The notes beneath the pieces are model-generated. The model made no database searches. It was not told where the DNA came from and worked only from the letters and a program-made list of their open reading frames with translations. A stretch of 64,000 bases of DNA. Source: Dipylidium caninum (lineage: Eukaryota; Platyhelminthes; Cestoda; Cyclophyllidea; Dipylidiidae). The translations under genes and the position numbers were made by a program. Location: positions 558,001-622,000 of the forward strand of contig QEYB01000466.1 of the NCBI GenBank assembly GCA_017562135.1. Direction: 5' to 3'. How positions within the stretch are numbered: the first letter of the stretch is position 1; the number at the start of each line of letters is the position of its first letter. This document shows positions 45,793 through 57,911 of this stretch, one piece after another.

Positions 45793-48700
45793 GTAGACGC
45801 ATTTTATTGGCCCGGACAGTGTTTACCAACGCCGGATGGAGTCGGTTAGCCTTCGTTTGACCGCCGTGTCTCGCCATGTATTGTCAAGGCGACATAGGCT
45901 GGATCGGTCCAGAACCCTCCCGCCTCCGTCCTCTCGTCCCAGTCCCAACTCCCAGCGCCCAGCGTCCATTCTCCCGTGTTGCTCAATTATTCTCCTCAAA
46001 AAAAAACATAAACACCTCCGCCCCCTCGTATAGGCTGACGTGACGCCTCCCACCGCCCCAACTCCGCCTGCATGAGCTCCCTAACATTGTTACACACCCC
46101 GTTATTGTTTTTGTTAGGCCATAGAGAGAAGTAAATGCAAAAAAATGGCCTAACATTCGTCAACCCTTGTAACCAACACCACGTACTCGTACTTACGCTT
46201 TGCTGAGGGCGGGCGGGAAAAGGCGAAATCCCGCTCTGACAAGTCACCTCGGGACCAAATTTTATGGAACCCTCAAGTAACAAGTTTACCGGCGTTGGGC
46301 AGGAGAAAAGACACCCAAAATGGGCACTCCAAAAGGTCGCTAAGCCCTGTGTCCCACCTCCCCGTCCCATGGCCATGCAAATTGGAACCTTACCATCCCA
46401 TGTTCCCACTTTATTGCTCTTACCCTGACCCGACTCCTCTCTCGCCCACCGTACTACAATGCGGTTAAACTTATTTTAGAGAGGGTTTTTATTCTCTTGA
46501 CATGGCAGTGTCACGCGATAGGAGGTTGTCCCAAGTGTACCAAGGCGTGGGAAGGTGAGGTGGATATAAGGAGTTACTTTGACAGGAGTATGAGAAGTTG
46601 ACTTTTCTGACTTTATGAGCAAAAAAAGAATGGAAAACCTCCTCTTGGATGCCTTAAAGGGGGCAAAAATCTAGCCCAGACATCCAAATGCCTTCTGGAG
46701 ATTCTCCCGGCCCCTGTGGGATCCCCGAACGGACGGAGGCTTGCTGTTCCCCTCGGCGGCCCACCTCCACTCTCGGAGGCGACTTTACCAAATTCCAACA
46801 GGTCGGGCGAGGGCAGCAGGTAGTTTACCAATGCTGCTGATGTTGATGCTGGTGCTGGTACAACTTTCATGGCGCCAAAAATGCATCCACTTGGACAAAA
46901 ACAATGAAACTAGTGAAGCCTGACTAAGAGCAGGCATGCATTTGATGTTGGCGCATAATATGTCCATTTGTCTAGTGGGGGAAACCCGAGTCTGTAGTCA
47001 ATTTAAATGTCAATGGCAATTGACTGTGCACAATAGGGGTGGAGGGAGGGCGGGGGGGTGGGGCGACATAAAATCGCCTTGTGTGTCGGCACTGCAGCGT
47101 AAAATTTCCCACCGTTCCTTGAAAGGCGGGTCCGGACAAATGAAAGGGCTCATGCGAGAAGCCGCTGTGGGGATGGGGGGCGTTGCTTTTTCGACCCCTC
47201 CCCCTCCCCCCACACCCTCCACAGCGATTTGTTTATTCCTTTTTTGTTTGTTTGGATTGACCCTATGCGTGTGCGGCTACCCAGTGGTGTCCAGTCTCCG
47301 TCTTCACGCTTCTTTCCTCCTCTGTCTGCGTTTTCCACAGAGCCATAGGTCGCATCCCACACCCCCCCCCTCCACCCACCCGAATTACGCGTAATTAGTA
47401 GGTTCTCGAGGCCAAATGTGAAGTGTCTTATATCCATTACTCTCAATTAACGTCAACACTGGAATCTTTCGCGGTTGAATTGTCTGCCCGTTTTTACCTT
47501 TACTGGCATAAAAATTCGTTTAAAAGTTGCCTAGCCTCGCCTGGCTCTCTACCGCCTGTGCGTCACACTACGGGAGCTAAAAGGAATGAAGTTAAAAAAG
47601 GAATTTAAAGGGAAACGGTACATACGTTTCGCGTAAAGCCGAGGTGTCGACTGTGTTTGTTCAAACTGCACACTCGCAGTACCGTGAATTAAGAGGAGAG
47701 AGAGGGAGAATAAGAGGATCTGATAGACGCCGCATTTTCGTGTAAACATGCATCAGGACACTGAGGAGGAAGGACGCCTGGAGGCAGCATTTAAGTGTCT
47801 TATTCGAGCGTCGCGTGAAGCTCTGCTGTCACCATTTATCATGGCTGTCCAACAAGCCGCAGACAGGCTGTACCTGAGTTCCTAGGTCGAATAATTTGGC
47901 GGGAAAGACACCGCAACACAATGTGACAATTTGAGTGGAAGAGAAGTTGAATTGTGACAACAAAGGGGTATAGGCCGTGCGAAAAGGGAAGTACGGACGT
48001 CTTTTCGTAATAACTTCTTCATCAACCGTCCTTGACGCAGATCATTTTTAATGATTACGCCTATTTTGAGTAGGAAAGTGTTCGTTACACGCGAACAATA
48101 TCATTATAAGGTAATAGAGAATTAGGAAATCTCCACTGAATCTTTCTCGCACTTCGTGTGAGCGCGTTCGCTAATTCTCTAACCGCGGGGGGGGGTGTAG
48201 AAAAGGGCTGATGGAGGACTCAAACGGACTCTGATAAACAATTCCTAAGGGGAATTTACTCCATCCGTTCCACTTCAAATCGCCTAACCGCCAACAGGGC
48301 CACAGAAACTCGAAAAATTCTAGGTTAGACAATACTACTGAATAAGTAAATCAGTAGCTGCCTTCGGTGACAAATAAACATTCCATATCTTGGTATAACA
48401 TGCAGATAAAAAGAACCATTCAGTTGATCTGCCGCCCTGATCAAAGTGTCTTAGTCGACAAGAGTGACTATGCAAAAAAATCGGGACAAATTTTACTTTT
48501 GCCTTCCTTGGTGGCGCAGATTAGTTCCATGTTGAGCAGATGGCTCGGTGTGGACGAGTTCAGGCCCAATGATTTTAAGAAAGAGGCATTTCCGCTAACT
48601 AGGAGAGCCTGCAGCTCCACTTTAGCAACTCTATCAAACCAAACTGTGCGGCAGCCGAAACCTTTCAGACGCCCACGCGAAAGTCGTCTTTTTTGCGGAT

Positions 48701-49028
48701 GGGATGATCCTCGCCACTCAAGCTCACTTTTCCGTCACAGGGAACAGATGCTTCGCGTTCTCTCTCTCTCTTTCGCTCTTCCCGTCCCAAAGAGGAAAGG
48801 TGAATTTCAGTCCCTTCTCTGGCAACCCGCAACCCTTCTGCACGTCTTCCACCCCTTTTCATTTGGAAGAACGACTAAGCTCTGCCCCGCCCCCGCCCCC
48901 TCTCCGAACTCCTTTACCTCCCGCAGCCTGTCCACTTCGCATGAAAGGTGGTCCGGTAGAACACCTCTTCGTCTCTATTCATTAGCCTCAGTTGGGAGGA
49001 CCTCAGAGGAACGAGGTAATTGTAGACA

Positions 49029-49042
49029 CCCCCCCCCCCCCC
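49029..49042. repeat. Poly-C run (14 nt)
   Basis: Fourteen consecutive C residues. Such a run is prone to replication slippage and to sequencing error. Confidence 0.95.
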
Positions 49043-51777
49043 ACTTGGGTGCATTTTGGTCGCAAAATTCAAGTAATGACTAGAAATGGCGGTGAAATCG
49101 TATCGAAGGGGAGTAGAAGGAGGAGAGGAAGAAGAAGAAGAAGAGTTGGAGTCTCTAATTATTAATTGAGGCAAAAGGGGATGTGGATTCACGTGGTTAG
49201 TCTGCTCAACCCCCTCACAAACCAGCGCTGCGCTAAATGCTCCTTAACTTGTGAGTTTCCTAACTTCCCAACTTTCCTCCTTTTGGTGTTAACTTTTCCC
49301 CTTTTTGTGGCGATTAGTGTTGTTGTTTCGTGACTGCACCAACTCCATCAGACTGTGTTGAAATCGCCTTCCCACATACAAATTCCATTATCAACGTGCT
49401 TTCGTATAAATTTAAACAAAGTGGGAGGGAGAGTATCTATAAGCACATGTTTATCTGCAAAAAACATAAACTAACTTTTTTTGGGTGGGGGGGGGAGAAT
49501 TTGGGGTTATAAATTCGTCTTCTAAAGGTGCGGTCTCGCATGGATGATTGAAAGATTTTATCACCATGTAATTAGCCGTATCAATCAACATTTTTTGGAG
49601 TCTCAACCACAAAAACCATTACCAATGCATTTTCACACAAATTTTCGAGCGAGTGGCGTTAAATTTCTCTTATTTTATACTTAAACAAGGCATACATATT
49701 TATAATTCTAACATCTTGCCGGATTTTTTTGTCCTTCACTAAAAATAAAGGAAGTATTTGATGTGTGTCCAGACATCCCATGGAGGAGAATTCTTGGATG
49801 GAGAAAAAAAATGGGGGGCCACTTCTACCCCCAACAGAATTTCCCCTCGATGAGGTTGAGAGTTGGCCGACAAGGCAAATAAAAACCCGAGTCTTCACTG
49901 CCTCCGATGGTTGCCGAATTACTCGAAAAAGTAGGCCAAAAGACCTTTTATTCAACTTTAGAAATGGACGGATTTCTGCCGACATGGAAATATCTTCCAC
50001 CTGGAACGCATTCGCGCAGTTCGCTTTCACCTAAAATTTTTACACGCCTCCACACACCTCGTTCGGGGATTCTTAATTTGTTGAAATTCACCCGACGAGA
50101 GAGATGAGGCAGCATCTCGTAATCCCACACCAAGAGGAATGCAAAAGTGGAATTAAAACGTGCCAGGCTTACCAGATCCTATCTTTCCCATTGGGAAACC
50201 AAAAATCAAGTCTGGCGTTCAACATTGAAAGACGGGGCACAAAAAGAAGCAGAGGAGGTTCGTCTTTCGCTCCGACTTCAATTCACAGCCTCGGATGTTA
50301 TCGCATTGGCGCTTTGTAGCATTGCAAGTGAGGCGAATAAAGGGTTGCCATCAGCTTGGCAACATTCTAAGTCTCGGAGGGCGGTGAACACCGCCCCTCG
50401 GTGCCGACTCGAGCCAGTAGACGCGAGATTTAAGGGGAAGTCTTTTGGCAGTCCCTCGTCAGTTTGACAAGGGGAAGGTTTCACTCCGTCTCGACGTCGG
50501 CGGTGGGCTGCCCAGGGCCCGCCTCGCCTTCGGTCAGTCGTTCAGTGAAGGAGGAAGAGGAGGAGGAGAAGGAGGTGAAGGAGGGGAAGAAGGGGGAGGA
50601 AGAGTTGACTGGCGAGGAGGAGGAGGGGTGAAACACAAGAAGCTTAATTTTTTAGTTGTTACAAGTCCCCACACAAGGGAAAATTTAAGAGACGAGGAGG
50701 GAAGTGCAGCAAAGGCGTTAAAGGCCAATTCGTGAACATTAAACCCTCCACCGCCAGGGGTAATAGTCACGTTTTGGCGGAAAGTAACAGAGACACACAC
50801 AAACAGATCACGGGGAGGAAAAGACGTCGTCAGTGGCTACCTTCAAAACCTCCGGCGTGTCATGTCTTAACAGTCGGCAGGCACACTTCCTTGTGGAGTG
50901 TGTAAGCGGAGAAGAAGGATTTTTCCCCCACGTAGATTCCTAATCCCAGCGTCGTTCGTGTACACTTAAAGTTACGATGGAGACGACACGGGAAACTTCA
51001 CACGATGAGGAAATTAGAGGCCCCCGCCCTGCTATGCCGCGAGCTGACGGGCGGCAATGGTGAACCGCATTGCCCTTTACCCTACAGCCGCCTCAGCGCC
51101 GAGGCAGACGGCCACCCGCCTCCCGATCTCCCTCGTGTACTCCACGACTATCTCCCCACCGAGTGATCAACTTTATTGTACTCGGCGCGGTTGTTTTAAC
51201 CAAGTCAACAGATTTATTTATCGTTGTTCCTCCCACTTCACCCGCCCCAAACGTGATGATTCAGCCGAGCAGTTTATTAAAAATAGGGACGAGAGAGGAG
51301 GCACATTTAAGGCTGAACAATCGGTAGACGCCGCAGCAAGGCGAAGAGGGCGATGGAGGGAAAGAGGTGGCACAACCGCCTCAAATCTTCACTTTTTTTC
51401 TCGCCTGAACATGACTTTAGGGTGGATTAGCTAAGATTTATTCTAAACTGAGAGACTTGATGCGTTTTATTCGGTTGAGTTCAGCTGCAACTGAGAGAGA
51501 GGCGTTGTAACGTGCGCTTGATGCTCCGAGTTTCTTTTTTTTTCAATTTTAAAAGCGCTCTTCTTACTGATTTAATAGAATTATTTCGCGGTTATATCCC
51601 ATTTTTATTTTATTTCTTGGCAGGACGAGATGGAAACAAAATGCGTTTTACGTTTACTTTCCTTGTACGAGTCAAAATTGAATCTTATGGCAGCTTCGAG
51701 AAACATTAAGGAGGCATTTGGACATAGATTCGGTAATTAAAGAAAGCCTCGATGTTGGTTCCAATTATTTCGTTCCG

Positions 51778-52205
51778 GTAATTTGAGTATCGTCGAGGAA
51801 TTTCGAGGAAGATGAAGAGGCGGCTGTAAGAGGATGTGTCCATTTTGGCTGTTTTATCCTCAATACCCCAAATGCCGCCGTTTTTATACCAAATCATTAC
51901 TTGTAATGAAGAGTGGGTTTCGTATGAAAGCCGAAAAACGATCAAGCAAAGAGGTAAATAACGATATACGACTGGGCGTAAAATTTCACCCAAAAAGCAT
52001 TACGGCCAACGCATGGTACAAGGACCGAGGAGGAAGGATCCGTTCCTCCTTCCGACAACCATCAAGCGAGGTCAAGACAAGCAGCGTTTTTCAATCTGAG
52101 CGCTGCGATTTGACGACATGACAACGCCGAACGACCACATAAAGCTTCACTTACAATTAGCACAATTAAATAACTCTACACTGTGAAATTATGCATAATT
52201 TAAAA
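51778..52205 (+). repeat. Dispersed repeat, copy 2
   Basis: Similar to the block in the last intron of transporter paralogue A, in the same orientation. Best-matching parts are AGCATTACGGCCA followed by GCATGGTACAAG, the CTTCCGACAACCATCAAGCG segment, GACGACATGACAACGCCGAACGA and an AT-rich tail. It is an old, diverged copy with no open frame of its own. Confidence 0.5.
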
Positions 52206-55200
52206 AAGTAAGTATAATAACCAACATGGTATTGTAAACCAGAATAAAATCCTTAAATCTAAAATGAAATAATTTTTTTCTAAATACGCATCTGACTTGC
52301 CCCCCTCGTTGACAGAAATTTATAGATGCCAAGAAAGCTCTGTTGATTAGGTATAACGAATAATGGTGTAAAATTAAGTTTTTTTGTTTTCTACTTATTT
52401 TCAACGCTAGCCTAATAGTTTTCACTGTAATAGTAGTATATTCCCTTCGTCGGCCGGACCCGCAGCCGTCCACATCGCTGATATAATTTGCAGATGGATG
52501 GAATTTCTGCGGAATCACAAAGAGACATCGGCAGAGGAGGAGGATACTCTCACACTTGAGCATAATCCTTGCCGGGCGTGGGGTGGAATGGTGGAGATAG
52601 GGAAAGTAGTGCGCTCGAGATGTGGGGAGAATTTCATTGTTACGCTCCACCGCACTCCTCACCGAAGACCTGGGAGCGTAGAAGATGCGATCCTACCGCC
52701 CGGAAATGGGGTCCCAGCTTCCTCCTCTTTCAAAAAACGTCCACTTTGATGTGAATTAATTCGCTATTACCTACCTCCACTGCCTCTTCAACTCTCTCAT
52801 CCTTCTCCTCCTTTGATTCTATTTACACTTTTAGACTGCCCCCAGGTTACCCTCTCCGCCCTCGAGCTCTTCGTGGCAGACTGTCTGGACAATAGTGGTT
52901 GACGCCGCCTTTACTCCAAGAAATTTCGGTGTTTTTGCGATGCTCACTTTGTCAACACTTCCAACCATAATTTGTAAGTCCCGAGTGAGCAACCTGCCCT
53001 CTCTTACTTGGGGGATTTTTAATACTAGGTCGGCTGAAGCATTGTCGGAAGCATCTCATTGAATAGTTGAAACCTCAGGTTTCTTTCACCAACCTACAAT
53101 CGTCGCAATTTACATTGGCTCCCATTTGGACTGTTTCACCACGTGTGACACCTTCTACCACAAATACATTCATCGCCGCCACCAACTCTTCAAATTACAA
53201 CTGATGAACATTTTTGGCTGCTCCCACTCCCCCATTTTTCCTTTTTTTATCGGCGGAAATGCCATGGGACTTAGCAGATTGTGTAACTTCCCAAAGTCCA
53301 GAGCGGTATCCCATCTTTGTGGACGGCCTCTTTCGTAGAGTTGTGTCTTAACTAAGGCAAACGGCGCAGTGGGGATAATTTGGCGGAGGTTCCCGCGGAA
53401 CTCAGTCAAAACGCTCTGTTGTCCTCACTGTCCTCCCTTGCCACAGTCAAGTCGAGTGTAGTTGTATTTGCCCCGCTTAAAATTTGGCAAACAAAAAAAA
53501 GATGGCTTTAGTGACTAAACCGAGAACTCTACAATATGTTTTGAGGTACAAAATTAACTTGAAGTGAGTCATGGACCCCATTCACCCAACTGCCTTCCTC
53601 CCACTCGTCCGTCTTTCAGTGGCATTGAGGAAAGCGTAAATCAGCTCTATGTCTTTGGTTAAATACGGAATTCCTCATAACTAGAAAATAATTTGTGTTT
53701 GAATAAGAGTGGAATTGTGTTGTTCGTAGAAAAAAAGCATTCCTGTCTCGACACTAAAAGACTACAGAGTTTAATCTAAACCAAACGATTAATATGTCAG
53801 TGGTTGAAAGAAGTAATACGGTTCGTTTGAAACAAACTAAATGGCATTGTAGCCGGTGGCGGCGAGGATTCAATTTCCGGCGGCAGAAGGCATGTCCAAT
53901 AGTTCTCCTCATTCTTTGGCTAGCGCATCCACCGTCTACTCCTCCCCACTCGTCCTGCCCTACGGGACAAGTCAGGGATGCGATGGACCATGTTGAAGAA
54001 ATCACATCCCGAGAGCATGCCTCACTAACCAAGGGTCGAGGGAGGACTATATTTTATCCAGTTAGGCGCGAGGTAGCCGGAAGGCTTTTAAATGTTAACG
54101 GTGACAAAGGTGTGGTGCATTTTTCATAGAAATAATCAACATCAAATGGATACATTAAACAACCAATTTCAGCTTATATTCAATGAAAACAGCGAGTAAA
54201 ACATTAAATGGGGATGTGAAATGGTTAACACTATCGGATATCGTTGTGAGCCATGACTTGTTCCTTAATGAGTGTTATCGTAACGAAAGTCACTTTTTGC
54301 TGTTATGAATCCTTAGTTGTTTTCTGAATGTATTTCAATTCATAAAAGTCTTTAACTAATTCCTACATATTTTCAAAGTAAAATATTGCTCGAGTGGAAT
54401 ACTCCTACGTTACCATTTGTCAGATAATTTACGCACACACATACAGAGAGTCAGTGAATATGCAATTCGTCTGATTTTTTTTTCATGGTAGTCTTCATTT
54501 GTATGGCATGGGATCAACCACCCTGATATTCAAAAGCTACTGAAATATTAGTCAACGTAATTGCTGGATGTGGCTTATCCAAACAAAGATCGAAACCTAT
54601 AAATAAAATCAGATTTCACCGAGATTACACGCCCAATCATTATTAATCAATTATTTAGTCAAAAATGAATCAGCTTTCGTTTGAAAAGACGTAAAATGCT
54701 CTCATAAGGTATTCAGGTCATAAACTGGTATAGAAATGCATATAAACTGGGTTGTATGGTGGTTAATCATTGTAAGATTAAAAAGTAAAATATCTAAAAA
54801 AAACTTATAATAGCACGCCTAATTTAGGTATACCATTAGAGGAAACAATTCGCTAGCACAATAATAGTTGGCAGACGAGAAAATTAATAGATCTATTAAC
54901 GTGAGAGAAAACATTCATCCGTCCGGTATGTCGAACAGTGGACATTTACGCCAAAACCTTGAATCGCAGCGTCCCGAAAGGAACAGGGTAAACTCTACAA
55001 TATTAGCCCGAATACAACTGCGCAGATCGGAGTTCAAACTAAGCTTTTGGTACAATTATTAGGGCCATAAGAATATGGGCTTTAGCTCGACTTGGAAGAA
55101 AATTTTGTTATTTCAAAAATATAGATATATTATGGAATACGCATTTCATTTCCATTGGGTACTCAGATCTCATCCAAGAACTAAGCAAGGTTAGTGATTA

Positions 55201-56271
55201 TAAGCAATCTACAAAAGCCATTCATTCATGTGCATGTCCTAATTAAACAGTCGAATGGTGGCATTTATTAGTTCTAATTTTTAACGTATCTCAAATTTTG
55301 TGGTTCCCCATGGTTCTCTGCAGTATGATGGGGATCCAGCCCAACTAGACTATTTTGGCATTATTGTAAGTGCACGGAATCATACTTTTGAATCATATAA
55401 TGGATCTGCGAGTTCATGTTTACCAATAACGAGAAATTTCTTTCAAAATTCGTCTTTTTGACGAGTCGGTGGACCTGGTGTCATAAATAAACTGCAATAT
55501 GTTATTAGCCACTATAAATAACTTAGTTATTTGATAATACCAAACTATGCATCTATTGGGCTTTTTTTGAAGACACGGGGCTTTTTAGTTTCTCGTAAAG
55601 GAGGTCATAGCTCCATTCGCTACCCCTGCTTTCGTAATCCATGTCTCCTCTGAATTGCGTCGACAATTATTAAGCATGGTAGAAGCCACTACCGACGCTT
55701 GTAGCCATGTAAACCAGCTAAAATAAAGATGAGTACAAGCTCTAAAGTAAGTGCTTATTAAATATACTTCTTATTACATTTGTCTGTTGGTCTTTCCAAG
55801 TATAGTTTTATTTTTCTAAACATTCCCTTAAAGGTAGATTATAAACTTACCTCTGTACATTTAGTTGTAATACAGTTATGTTATTCGCAAATTACGAAGA
55901 AAATCCACGTTTTCATAGCAAGCTATATTTTAATAACTATTGCCACTGTTTGAATTACTCAACGCGCCTCCAAACGCTGCCTTCTAGTGGGAACCTATTT
56001 AAGACACTTCCAGTCGCCGTCCTCGCGCTCCACAGGGTGGTAAAAACATGATGCATCTGAGGCCTCTTTGTACGTCTCGTTAGCTAGTTGCTTTGTTTAA
56101 ATAAAAAATGCTGGGCATTAGGCGTAACGTATTAACTAATATGCTGTGCCTATCGTAACCTAGTTTGTCAGGGTTTGAGTCGTAATTACCGTAAAAATTT
56201 TGATATTGCTCTACAATTATCTCCTCTTTTCTCTTACAGTTGGTACTAGTTTAATCCCTTCCCACATTCCG

Positions 56272-57911
56272 ATGCGGTGCTCCTCTGCCACCGCGGCTGT
56301 ACGGTCTCTGATTGCAAAGCAACTCGATGACATCAAAGCAGCCGGCACCTGGAAAACAGAGCGTGTCATCACTACCCCACAGGCTTCCAACGTTTCCGTT
56401 GTGGAGGGCATGAAGAGTGGTGTTATCAACTTCTGCGCTAACAACTACCTTGGCCTTGCTGTAAGTTCCTCCTATTTTTCTCGTAATTCCTTTCTGATAG
56501 AGCCATCCTCGGGTAGTAGAAACTGCCATTTGAGTGCCTCAAGACGCATGGCGCTGGTATGAGTTCTGTTCGTTTCATTTGTGGCACCACCGACATTCAC
56601 AAGAAGCTTGAGAGACAAATTGCTGATTTTCACGAGCGTGAGGACAGCATCTTGTTTCCCAGTTGCTTCGATGCGAGCAGCCATCTTCGAAACACTTCTC
56701 AGTCCCGAGGACTGTGTTATCTCAGATGAACTTAATCACGCCTCAATCATTGATGGTATTCGTCTGTGCCGTGCTAAACGTCTCCGTTATCTCCACGGTG
56801 ACATGAAAGATCTTGAACGCTGCCTGGAAGAGGCCAAAGACTGCCGTGTTAAGCTGATTGCCACCGATGGAGTGTTCAGCATGGACGGTGATATTGCAAA
56901 ACTCCCGTGGGTGTTAAACAAGCTTAACCTATCTTCTTTCATTGCTCTCTTCTCTAACAGCGGTATTTTCTTTTAGAGAAATCCTGGAACTAGCCGAAAA
57001 ACACAAGGCCATTACATTCATTGATGAGTGCCACGCCACCGGTTTCTTCGGAGAGACAGGTAGGGGAACGGAGGAGTACTACGGAGTACAGGGCAAAGTG
57101 ACCATCATTAATTCGACTCTGGGCAAAGCTATGGGTGGCGCTTCCGGTGGTTACACTACTGGCTTCAAAAGGAGCTCCGTTTCCCTACTTCAATCGTCAC
57201 AACGAGGCAGACCTTACCTGATTCGCACTTTCTCCAACAGTCAGCAGCAGATCCTCACCTGCCGTCGTTGCATAGTGAGCAGCTATGGACAGGCCTTTAA
57301 TCTGCACTAACGACGGTACGAGAGTGGTCGTGTCGCTCTTGCTGGTGCCTGCAAAAGCTCCCACGCTAACCTGTTCAAGCTTTTCGAGCGCAACAGAGAC
57401 ACAATGAACAGCAGCGGCTTTAAACTCTCCGTACGTTGGTCAATTGCCTCAATTATTTACAATTTCCAGCTCAAAAAACTGGATTGCACTTTGTTTTTAG
57501 CGCCTGTAGGGGTGAACGTATTGAGCTAACCGATTAGGAATCATCCGATCTCCATTGCCGTCCAGTGATGCACTCGGGGATGCTCGCCTAGCTGCCCAAT
57601 TGCCGACATAAAGCTGAAACGGTATGAAATGCAATGTACCGTACCAGCGAATGTTTTTGCGAGCATTAAAGATGATATGGACTATTATCTGATGTCAACC
57701 TTGTATCTTACTTCCTCTGTTGTTGCGTCGGTAGATTAGAGCACTAGGAGTATCGCTAACGTGATCGGCTTCAGCTACCTACGGCTGTTTGTGCTAGGGA
57801 GAAAAGCTCAGTATACGTGTTCAGATCTCTGCTGCGCACAGCCAAGAGCAAATAAAGAAGGCGATTGAGGCTTTCACTGCTGTCGGCAAGAAACTCAAAG
57901 TCATCCAATAA
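56272..57911 (+). pseudogene. GCAT: Decayed 2-amino-3-ketobutyrate CoA ligase (glycine C-acetyltransferase)
   Basis: Clear homology to mitochondrial GCAT, the PLP enzyme that completes threonine breakdown to glycine. Recognisable blocks in order are [103 protein letters not shown] (with the PLP lysine), HPISIAV, RVQISAAHSQEQIKKAIEAF and a final TAA at 57909. The frame is broken by an extra base near 56531, a shift near 56673, another near 57242, stops at about 57272-57277, and further shifts near 57565 and after 57600. Introns are retained (for example 56461-56500 and about 56907-56980), so it is not a retrocopy. An acceptor lies 33 nt before the old ATG. Assembly error is less likely because all neighbouring genes read cleanly. 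Confidence 0.88.

Larger units (their letters stand above)
45793..56271. other. Long non-coding tract
   Basis: More than 10 kb without a gene I can support. The left half (to about 51.4 kb) is CT-rich with purine/pyrimidine runs; the right half is AT-rich. The largest open frame (48367-49083, plus) has no known domain and low-complexity composition. A 30-codon frame starting at 46831 begins with a hydrophobic leader, but nothing else supports it. Contains a poly-C run and copy 2 of a dispersed repeat. Confidence 0.5.

Noticed and set aside
46831..46923. 30-codon frame with a hydrophobic, signal-peptide-like leader
   Set aside because: Very short, leucine/methionine runs arise easily from CTG/ATG repeats, and no downstream exon is apparent.
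48367..49083. 238-codon open frame on the plus strand
   Set aside because: Low-complexity, arginine/serine/proline-rich translation typical of CT-rich DNA, no recognised domain, no splice or neighbour support.
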